Of a stretch of 64,000 nucleotides of DNA, positions 39,301 to 51,300 are shown piece after piece. Source of the DNA: Tubulanus polymorphus (taxonomy: Eukaryota; Nemertea; Palaeonemertea; Tubulaniformes; Tubulanidae); the NCBI RefSeq assembly GCF_964204645.1, contig NC_134025.1, forward strand, positions 28,736,001-28,800,000. The letters are read 5' to 3'. The notes under the pieces are model-generated. The model was not told the origin of the DNA. It saw nothing but the letters and a program-made list of their open reading frames with translations, and did not search any database. The translations under genes and the position numbers were made by a program. Position 1 is the first letter of the stretch; each line of letters starts with the position of its first letter.

Positions 39301-42300
39301 GAGGTAGAGATCTTCTCCGGGATGCTGTCAGGATGCTGTTTTATTTCTATGTACTCATAATCGTGTACTTTTTAGTGACTCTGGACTTCAGTTCTTTCCA
39401 GATCATATTTTTTCGACGATTGATTTTTCGAAACAATAAAAATATCCGGTGTCTCCGCTGTTTTGAATTGGTTCAGTGTAACAGGTGATGAAACTCATTG
39501 ATGAGTCATGGGTTTATAAAGTCTTAGTTCTGTCTGCCTGCATGACGTCCCTTTACAAACAAAATACGCCGCTTGCATTGTTTTATATCTCATTCATGAG
39601 ATGTGTGGATTATATTTGTCTTATCTTTTGTACATCTGTTTTATTGTTTTTTGCATACATCACTGAGCAGGTTCCTCGAACTTCTAGAAATCATGTACTT
39701 TACATGTGAATTGATCTGCTGTATGTGGAGACTCAATGATCTCCAAACTCTGGGATCTTAAAGGGGCTGCATTCATTCGTTAGCGTAACATTATGGACGC
39801 AAAATGCTCACATTGAAAATCAAACTTTATTGTGGTTTAATCACTCGTATTAAATCACTACCGTATAATGCAAATGTCAATATAACATTGACATCAATTA
39901 AGAGGGGTAACAGATTTTTGAACAGTAGCTGATTTTCAGAGGGGCGTATATTCAATCGAGAGGAGTGGCCACTCTAGAAGAAATAGAACACTACGGTGAT
40001 GTTAAGTTTGTCATATATTTATGATAAACGTTGAAATATAAATGAAGACTGTTCATTACCTGTTACTGATTCTGTCTATATATCACTCATGCGTAAATCT
40101 ATTCAGTCCAGTTAATTGTTTTGTATTATATTATATAGTCTTCTCAATCGATTTCATCTTAATGATGAATCCCTGATGATTAGAAACTTACGTAACGACA
40201 CAATTGTCTCGATGATATCCAAGTATGAAGCCTTATTCGCAGATCTAACGAACGTAATCAAGTCATTACGGTTCTGCCCTTATCGGCTGTCTGAAATATA
40301 TCAGAAACATTCTTGAAAACTGCTTATTAATTTTCAATTAATGCTTTCTTTATCTTACCTTAGCCAGTATTTTATGATATTTTAGTTTATTGCTGGTGAA
40401 CATCCTCCCTACTTAGACCAACGTCTGGTGCTAACAATTTGGTCCTGGTGAGCTTTATATTTACTATATTCAGTCAATATGATTGATAAGTTTATTAGAA
40501 TGGGTCAAAATTTTTGAGTTTGTAAAAATTTTCCATAGTCATATCTGATAAAACTATTAGGGTATATCCGGTTTCTTTTAAACTGTAATTCCTATCAGTA
40601 TCTTCAAGCTGACCGATCTGTGAAGTGGTTTACGCAATCTCTCAGATAGAGTTAGTTACCTGTGTGACATTTAATACAATCAGCTAGTAATATCGATATT
40701 GTATAAAGATGGTCGATATTTTTTTTTTTTCAACGGTGATAAAAACTCGATATAATATTAGATCATACGCACGCACCCACACGTATACACGTAGACACAG
40801 AATCAGGCGGCTTGTTAACCTGGACTATTTCTGCTCTACGAAATATTAACGTCTCGCTAAAAGAAAACTGTTACAGTAACATTTACGGCGCTGTTTTTAT
40901 TGACTCAACAAAGTGAAAGTACTTCGCTTATACTAGGTACGCAATAGAATTTACCAATACGATACATAGAAACTGAAAGTCATTCTACAAAAAGAGACGA
41001 GAAAATGTTCAAAGTTTACAAGATAACGATTATATTTTGATAAGTTTCTTGTGAGTATTTTTGGTGCATTATTTTCTTATGAATATGAAATAACTACAGC
41101 GAATATCATGCTACCTTACAATGAATCAATAGAATCTCGGACTAGTATCTTGTACAAATGAAATTATAAAATTTTGCTCTTTAACCTAATTTAAGACTAT
41201 TGCTGAGTTTATGTATCAACGATTTTAACAATTTTTTTTCCATGGAATTCATGTGGAGCGGTGTGGCCGAGCGGTTAGAGTGTTTGACTCTGGGAAGCCG
41301 GGTCCTGGGTTCGAACCCTGTACATTGCCGTAGTGTCCTCGGGCAAGACACTTGTCCTCATTGCCTCTCTCCACCCAGGAGTAAATGGGTACCTGGCCTG
41401 ATAGATGACTCCTGAGCGTTTGTTAGCAGCTCGGTGTTACTTCTCCCCAGGGAGAGATGACTGATACATGTTAGAGTATAAAATTGGCCGGGGTAATAAT
41501 ATCGAAAAATGTAAAGAGCTCTGAGCAGCCTCGCTGGATTTAGCGCTATATAAGACACATATTATTAGATTCTCTGGATAGATGTAAGATATTGTTTACC
41601 TCTTGTATCACATCTATACACCTGCATACTTGGCCGATGTCGTTCGAAAGTTGATTTTTTTTTGTTCCTGTTTTTTAAACTGATCTGCGTGTTCTACATT
41701 TTTTCCGCTGCGAACGAAATTGTTAAAACCTCTGTCGACAGTTATTAGCGAATGAATCGATTTTCGAAAAAAAAGGAATCTAAAAAAGATTGACAAGTGT
41801 AATATTTCAAACTGATCGCCTTATTGTTATACATGTACCTCATACGACGCTTGGCTTCGTGCCAAATCTGATAGCACGTGTGCGCTCAGAATTAATAAAC
41901 TACAGCTCGGTCATATCAGTCTCCGAAAAAAATCTAACATTTGATTACTTTGCGATAAAATTGAAGTCGGTTTCAAGGTTCAAAAGCTGTTCAGAAAAGG
42001 TTAGAGATGTGGTAACTTCAATTTTAAGTACTTAATCTCTTCAGTTTCACTGATTGCATAAACATAATAAACATGTTTTCATGTTTTCAACTTCGAAGGT
42101 TTCGACTTTCTCTCGTTTCTTCATATTTGAAAGGTTGTCATGGCCTATAGAAATCCAGACTGTGTGTTTAGGTGTTTATTGCTATAATGTGGTCACAGTT
42201 AGGTATCATTGTAAATACAACTCACATGACGGGGGTCCGTCTATTGAATTTCGTAACTCGTTTTTGTCAATTTGGAAAAAATAACATCCTTTTAGAATAT

Positions 42301-45300
42301 CATATTTGCATTGATGTATAAGCTGTAGATATATGTGCATATAATTAATGATTAAAGGAATCATTTGGCATTTGTAAGACGTTTTCCTCTCAGCACTTTT
42401 AGGATCTAGAATTATGTCAACTGAAATAAAACGCTATTCCTGAATGTGGTCGCTATTTGATTTTGTGCGGGGGTCATTTTTTCTCAAGCCCCTCTTGTGA
42501 ATACCGAATAACTGGTACATTAACGAATGACAAAGACTTCGCCTCTCGGATCAAAAGTTGAACTATGGTATTTTCTTTCAGCTCCATTTAAAGTTTCCGA
42601 ACTTCCTAATCGACAATCCTGATTATCATGCAAAAATGCCCGTGGTTAGCTATTGTATTTCTCTAAATCTGGAGAGTTTGGATCTGACGAGAGAGAACAA
42701 AGACTCACGAGTTGTAGGACTTCGTAAATTCATCAGTTTAATAGTTCATTGAATGTATGTTAGTTGGATGTGTAAGAGAGAGAGAGAGAGAGAGAGTTGA
42801 CTGAGGACAGAAATATCGATGTATTAGTATTGGGATGCGAGGAGAGAAGTCGGTAATTGGTTGAGCGGTTGTGTGACGTTATAACGTCAGTGTCTCTCAT
42901 ACACACAGTGTGTGTCGTCACCTTCCATTCACCCGGTCTCTCATTAATACACCACATATATAGCTATCAGTCTTATATTTACGACTTATACATCGGATAT
43001 TAAAACACCTGTGATATTTCTAAAGGATATCTTTCGATACATGGATCGGGATATACGATATAAAAACCGAATGGATTAAATTCTTCATTCCGATTCGAGG
43101 TATGTCATTCTACATGTATATATTATGTAGATATTATGCAATGATTCAATGATGAAATAATGATTCAGGTTTTGATTCGCTCTAGTCTAGATCTACTAGT
43201 TTGCCGTACATTAATCTATTGATATTGCTTCAGGTATTACTGAATCTATTGCTCAAAATCAGTCCACCAATATCATTCGCTACTTTCGATTTGTATGGGT
43301 ATTTTTTGCTTATGACACTTGAGGATGATTTGTAAATTCGATGTTTTGTCACTAAGATATCTCGTGTACTTTGATTCGGTATATGCGATATGAGACAGAT
43401 GTTGAATATTATCATAATTGTCTAAGGGCACACGACTGGAATTGACATCTGTTCGGATAAACTGTTTGTCCGGACCAACTGTTCGCCCGGACCAACTGTT
43501 CGCCCATCCATAGTCAGTAATACGCGGAAATACTATGTATTATTAGGTCTAACACCTTCACTCGAAATGCCCCGATAGAAAATAATTTGATTTTTGTGCC
43601 CTTAATCGCAATACTTTATATGACAGCTATCTAGATATTTTTGGCTGTTGATTTAGTGGCTGTAGTGGTTTATTCTTCAGAATTCATGTTAGGTCTCCTT
43701 AATTTTTATTTGCTATAAAAATCCAGAATTTAAGCTTGTAAGTATGTATATGTATGTACAAACTATAGAATGTAGAATGGTGTTAATTGTTTTGTATAAA
43801 TCAACCCAATTAATTACCTAACATTTCATAGTTTTACACGTTTATTGTATTCATTGATTCTTAAATCAGGGAAGTGTGATGAGATACAATAAACGTGTAA
43901 AACTATTAATAATACAAACAGCGTCATAAAATGATTTTTCTTCAATATGTATTATAACTTTCCCAGCACTGGCCGATGCAAGGTAAGGCTTAGAGATAGA
44001 GGTTAGGAGAACCAATTTGAACGTGTTTGTAACGTTAAGATGTTGGATTTTCAGGAATCTGGTCATTAGGGGTTATTTCTTAATTTGAATTGATAAATTG
44101 AATAGTTATTGTGTTTCTCTATTGGGCGATTGTTGGATGAATCTATGATATCTTAGTTTGGATAATGATATCTCAGCATGGTGATGGGAATTATAACAGA
44201 GTCACGTGGCAGGATTATTGAGTACCATCCATAATCAATGAGTAGAATATCATCTTGCTTTTCACTCTTTACAAGTAACATTAAACCTTTTATCATCGAG
44301 CTCAGGGCTTTTCATATATAATTGGCAGACAGAAGGCTAACTGAGAGGTGTCTGATTCGTGCGAGGAAATTGAAATTCATGCTACCATCTTTCTAACCGT
44401 CGAATAGCGTGTGCTGTTGAACCATAAAGTTTTATAGTTTTATATGAGTGTGGCCTTATATTCAGAAGAACATATATTATATTCATCATAACCTTAACCA
44501 GAACCTGTTCTCACTGATTGTTTTATTGTTATCAACTGTTAAAAACGATCAAATTGGTGCTATTTTCATAAATGTATTGGAAAAATGTGCAGATGCGAGT
44601 TTCAGAAATGGGTGAATTTACATTATTTATACAAGTACTTTTTGAAATGATCATTGATAATTATAGTTAACGTGTCAAGTATCATTTCATTCTCTGCTGA
44701 ATGTCCGTGAGGAATGAATACCACACGTGCAGAATGAGTCTTACTTGAACTTCGACACGGCTAAAATGTTACGATCTGCTTTTCGGATATGATATCAGTT
44801 GAATTTATTATTTTGTTCGGAGACTACGTGCGACTAAAGTTCGAAATTTGAAGTTTAAACGGCACCTGAAGTGTTTGGTCTGCGAGAACATATGTCATCT
44901 GCCTGATAATTAACATGTACACCAGTTACACCGTTAGTTTTCGGTCAGTTTGACTGATTCAGATGCACATGAGATTCTATGCGTGATATCTTCGAGATAA
45001 AGGACCATTTTACGTAATTAACACATGTAAAGATCGCAGTTAAAAGCTGTAACGATCTGATAATGGTGAGCTGTGAAATACAACTGTGATCAGGTTGTTT
45101 GCTACGTATATATATACAGAGTATTTGGGATTTATTCGTGTTTACTCCTATGGTATGCTAGAAGTGATATTGATATTTTGTTCAATTCGGATCATTTTAG
45201 ACTGTTGGAAATAATAATCAGGTTTTCAGATTTATTTAATGTCACATTTCTCATACATGTGAAGACTGGTAGAACGTCTTAGGATGATTTAATCTTTTTT

Positions 45301-48300
45301 GTAACTTTATTTTCCAAATGTTTTTTTGTTTTGTTTTTGTTTTCGCTTTCATTTCTCCATTTTTATTTCTCCTCGTGTTCGCCTATGTATGTATTATGTA
45401 TGCTATTGACTACACTTGCCCATACGTCATCGGCGTTGAGTCAGTTTACGATATGTCTGACGCGCGAGACTATTTAGCGATGTAATTTATTAAGAAAATA
45501 CTTTATTATTATTAATACATTAAGTGGACCGTAAATAATATCTGGATTAGATTGAAATCCGGATTATAACGATCTGTTTGACCGTGAATTGTTCTCGTAC
45601 TAATGAAAGTTTGTTATTGTTGTATGTTTATAGGCTGGTATACCTCTAGCTGGTGCGGTAGCTGCAGCTGATTGGGATGATGGTTATCTGCTCGATGAAT
45701 TCGACGATTCCACCGATGTTTGCGAAGATGTTTATTCCGACGTGATTCCGTTCGACGAAGACGAATACGAGAAGATCACGTCCGACACGGACGCGGATAC
45801 GCGTGGCGGCGGCGGCGTCGTCGGTATCGAGATACCTCGACCGGCTCGACGCGTCGATCGCGATGTAACCGAGAAGAACACGCCCGATACCGGATTCGAT
45901 GAATACATCGCGGCCGCTCGATTGTTGAACAGTGACGAGTGTCTGAATGACGGCGAGAAAATGTGGCCGTCGACGACGACGCGGCAAAACTTCGACGGCG
46001 AAAACACGACGAACGAAACGATAAAACGTAAAGGAAAAACGGAATGCACCGATGTCGGGTACGGCAGCGAGAGTTTATCGAACGACGAACAGGACGGTAA
46101 GAAAGTCGGCGACAGTCCGCCGTCCAGTCCGAAATCGGATCGCGGAGCTAAACGCAAGAGTACCGGAGAGTTCGTGCAAGTCGTAGGAGCCGCCCCAACT
46201 TCATCTGAGAAATTAGAATCACCGACCGACGACAAACCGTTAGACCCGAGCTGGCGTTATTCGGTAACGAGCGCGTACGATTCCAGTTCGAACTGCAGCG
46301 AATTACCGTTAACCGTCGAGGACACGACCGCGATAACAACCCCCGAACGACCGAACACGCTCGCGTTACCGGACGACGAACCGCTGCCGAATATCGGCTT
46401 CGTCAACGCGTCGCCCGATGAGATATTCTACCGAGTAACGACAGTCGAGTCGGAACTATCCGACGATAATCGCACGACTGAGAATCCAGTGAGGAATCTC
46501 TCTTACCGAGACGAACAGACGGATAACGAGAAAGTCGAAGCGATGAAGGATTCTAGAAACGGAATAGCGCCGGTTTTAAACGGATTTACTACAACTCTAG
46601 AAAACGATGTTCGCGAAGAGAAAGAAGATCACAGTAACGCTAATGTTTCTACTGATTATCATCCGCGCACTCGCGTCGATATCATAATGACTGAACTCGA
46701 TCATTTAGATAATGATATATCGTCGGTTTCTCGTCCTCGGCAATATTTCTCGAATCTGACGACGTACAACGAACCGGAGTTACGTTCGGTTTACACGCGA
46801 CAGTGGATGGAATCGAGTCATTCCACGTGGAGGGATAAAGCGTTTAAACGATTGGAACAATCGGCCGAAGAACCGTTGATGTCGTCGAGTCCAACGAAAA
46901 CCGACCGCTTGCGGCAACTTATCTCGCAAGCGGAGAGTCTCGCGAAAGAAGCCGAATATTGGGAGGAAAAAAACGATCGAATCGACGAGAAGCTCGCCGA
47001 GATGAACGCGTTGAAAACGTCGGCGTTGAGTTCGTTTACGACGAGCACAGATGGCTCGATGCCGGACGAATCGTTTTCATGCGACGCGAGCAGCGAATTA
47101 ACGGAATCCGACGACGAATATTCATCGGCTCACAGCGTTCCCGATCTGACGAACGAAAGCAATCAGACGTTACATTCGAACACAAGTACGACTACTCTCC
47201 GGTCTCCGCTCACTCCATCGAATACCGTCGACTCCGGCGGCGTCGTTCTACGTCGGAACGCTCCGAAAAAAGATCGCCCGCGAAGCGTCGACGCTACTCG
47301 AGCCGCCAGCGCGTTACAGGAGTTCGAACGAATGCCGATTTCTATATCGGAAGGTGCTATCGATCCGGACATGTTTAAAACTATGCAAAAACTGGACTTC
47401 GCGTCGAATCAGGTTACGTCATCGGCGAACGATTCGAAAATAGATTCGACGACGCGGACTAGAAAACTGCGAAGTCGTCGAATGAAACGTTCGCAGTCGG
47501 AAAGCGAACGTATGACGAGTTCGCCGGCGGGAGCTCGCAGGTTCAACTTCGACGTTAGAAAAGACGCGACGCCTTCGACGACGAATTCATCGAGCGAACG
47601 AACGGTGAACGTAGCACCGGGTACAGAATCATCGACCGACGTCACTGAAATGATTAGTGAAGAGAGGAATCCAATCGATGACGACGTTATTACTCCAGTT
47701 ATACCAGGTAATTCTGAAACCTAGTTTTCATATACAGTCAACCCCGATTCATATCATCCACAAGCCGATGTACAGGGGGTGCGCACTAAAATAAGTCTAG
47801 AGGGAGGTCTTTAGGAAAAAGTCGCTAGATTTTCTACTCTGGACTTTTGAGATTCCCTGACCGACCCTACTTCACACCTTCAATGCTCACACAGCGTCGG
47901 CTATGAATTAGTGTAGTTGCCCTTTATTCTGCATTCCTTCACATTGAATAAATCCTAGATCCACCCCTGACATCAGTGATTTAGGATCTCGGTCAAATAA
48001 ACATGGCGTTATATAGCAAGGTTTAATTTGACTTGTTCCAAACGAAATACATTCCGTTCTCGGAAGCAACCTGGCATTTAGGTGAGGGTGGCAGTGTATT
48101 GAAGGTTGACTGTAGTTGTATCTTAAATACGGTTGTTTATATTGGACAGTTGACAAGGTAAAGTGTACGTATGGATATTAAACAGAATTTCAATCAGTTA
48201 GAACAACCTGAGATATATATCTGTATGTATAACTCACAGTCAGTCCTGTGGTGAACACAGTGTGCACTTAATTGAACTTTGAACACAAATCCCAAATGAA

Positions 48301-51300
48301 AAATCTGCAACAAACCGGCCCGTTGGTCTATCTGTCTGGTAGCTTTTATATTCTTAATTGAAAAGGGATTTTGCTCTAATAGGCTTCAATGTTAATGCAT
48401 AGATATAGTGTAGTGAAAAATGAAACTAATTACATTTGATATGGTTCATTTGATACCGATATCATGTGCGGTTTTTGCTAAAGTATTTGAGCTTTATGTT
48501 TGTGTGGATTACAGCACAGATATCCATGCATCAGAATAATGTAGCAAATTGAAACTCAGTGATATCTATTTCCAATAAATGTTGTTTAGAAGTGTACAGT
48601 ACTATAGACACCCACACACTTCCCTCTTAACACTTTCCATATCATATTCAAAGCCTAAGGAAACCTAAATAATTAACGTGAAGAGATTATTGATATTCCG
48701 ACGAGAATTATGGCTATAAGTTTTTGCGATTAAATATTTCGTATTTCACTTGACAAATAGAATGAAAATTGTTTGAATATATAACGGATCAATAATCGGT
48801 ATTGTGAACCGCTGAAACAGGTGTGTAACGATATGATTATATATCTTCACAATACACAACTGTGTATAGCATGGTCGGGGCTGATCGTTTAATAATTCAT
48901 TACAATACATCATCATGGAATGAATATGATATTCTTCAGAATATAGTCCCTAAATTCTTAACCTTTCAATGTCGTAATCATATATACCCAGCAGTACATC
49001 TTTCATACATTCAAAATATGATGTAATTCTATGGAATGTGTGAATACATGATATCTTTAAACCCAAACACCTGTTACATTTAGAGATTTTTTCATGACAA
49101 ATCACTTTTTTGTTCGTTTTCGTAAAATACTAAGCTTCATTTCAAATGATACACGTAATATTTTCAGAACTGCAATATTCAGCGATTCATGACAGCTACG
49201 ATAGCGAAGAATGTATGAACAGTACGATCGAATCATTCTCAGAGACAGCCTGGGATAACTATCAAGTGAGTATCACCTGCTCCCCTCACATCACTCTTTC
49301 GATATTCAGCATGCGTGACACTTATCTGCATCTTGAAAAAATAAAAACCACGTGATTGTACTTTTTGTTTCCGATACGGGTATTCGTACCCCCATCGAGA
49401 CATGTCAGTTGAGTAATATATTGAATATGAAATTATATGCAGTTCAATATTTTCACGATTGCATTAATAGTAGTCTTTTTACTGAGTAGTTTCCGATATC
49501 TACTTCAGGTATCTACTTCAATTACGCAGTTCCAATTGAGACATGTCAGTTGAACAACGTATGCATTTTTATTCTGGCTCAATAATGCATTTCTCTAATG
49601 TTCGGTCTTTTTTTAAATCCAATTCATTCTATATTTGATTCGGGTATGCTTTGTAAAATTTAGCATATTCTCAAATGACAGTATGCATGACAGTGAGATA
49701 CATGTAAATCTAGATGAAAATAGACATGAGTAGTGATATATGTATTGATGAACAATCCAGCAATTGATTATATCTACAATTCATTCATACCTGTTTCTCT
49801 TAAAATAGATTTAGATAAATTAGAACTTGTAGAAAAATAAACTCGAGATATCGTCAGTTGTCGGATTTTTCATCATCATCTAAACCGAGAATTCATTAGA
49901 GTATATATCCAGTCATGTGTCAAATGTATGATATTTGATTGCGCATGTCGGGCTTTATATCTCTGAGTAACCATTATGAAATACTTCTTCTAGCTTGCCG
50001 TAGAATTTATAACCAGATTCACCGATCATCGTCTGATTTTTAGGGGGTCAGTTTTAGGTTTAAACTGTATCAATGTATATATCGTATGCTATATTAGGAT
50101 TTGCCGTACCAGACTATTAGCGAAGGTGGAATTGAAGAGAAACTCGATGACAGTCATTTGCAATGGGAAGTTAGTGCTATTGAAGATGATCTCAGTTCAA
50201 CAGGAGATTGGCCCCGCCTTAAACGACCCTCAGTATGTATCTAAAAATACCTGCCGTTACGCGCATTCACCTGCCGTTCAATATATATATTTTTCAAAAT
50301 CATTATATCTTTTCATGTTTCTGAAATTGCTGTTTAATTGAAATAACGTTATCTAATACGTGTAGTATATGCTCAGGTGAAACCACCCCGGTATTAACAG
50401 CAACGAAATTACGAATAAAAATGTCGTAAAACTTTCCGGGACAATCGAATTCACGGCTCTGTACTCTGGTATTCTGCCGATAGTCGTGTATGTTTCCATG
50501 GCAACATTTTCTATCCTAGCATGCATCGTTTGTTGACCTTGATCTAAATTGAATGTCGCGAAGGATTAGAGGGAGAGAACTCGCGTGTTCCCTTCTTCAT
50601 GTGTGATGTGTGCAATTTTTACGATGCTTTAATTAATTATGTAAATCTCTTGCATGCAGTACATATAGCATGTTAATTAAACAGACTCTGCATATACTTG
50701 ATGTAGAACCATTATATATTTATTACTCTTAAGTAACCAACATTATCACTAGTGTGAAATGTGTCAAACATCGTGCAGATTTTCAGCTCTAGTGTTGATT
50801 TGATTCCAATCGACAGTAATTGAAAAGCATTTAGTTAGTTATATATGCATTTGGGTCAATTAACATTCGAAACTCAGTTCAATCTAGGAGGCTTCATAGA
50901 GAACAATATTTAACTTATGGCCTGAAATTTCGAATAGATACCTGCATTAACTGTGAAAGAAATTTTGTGGTCGTAACAGTGATAGATATAGTGGGATGTT
51001 TTTTTTTCTCGTGTTTTAGGTGATTAAAGTGGAACCGATGCAAGTTGTTCACATGGATTCAGATTCAGATCTCGAGGATTTACACGACGTCATTCAAGAA
51101 TCGACTCATCAGTTACAAGTGACCGGTGCTTCGTTACGTAAACCTCGTAACGATGTTATGAACACAGGAATATTCTTACAACCTCAAAAATACGTACGTA
51201 TCAATGTCAATTGTAGAGCTGTTCCTGATTTTTGGTATTTTGTTACTATTTTCTTGCTAAAGCAGTGCTTTCAATAAGAAATTAACTAGCCAGGTCCCTT

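Larger units (their letters stand above)
38711..45633 (+). other. 6.9-kb intron 6 of the KASH gene
   Basis: The intron holds a tRNA-derived SINE, a 23-bp-stem hairpin, a 17-bp tandem repeat and two microsatellites (all listed separately). No additional exon with fitting phase was recognised. Its length could allow an internal promoter for a shorter isoform starting at exon 7, but no direct evidence is seen. Confidence 0.6.

Noticed and set aside
41255-41340. tRNA-Ser/Leu-like gene
   Set aside because: Boxes A and B are present, but the acceptor stem does not close and the sequence runs on into a SINE body, so it is a SINE head.
45646-47645. Long ORFs on the minus strand and in other frames opposite KASH exon 7
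   Set aside because: They are shadows of a CG-rich coding exon. They lack splice context and recognisable domains, while the plus-strand frame joins its neighbours in phase.
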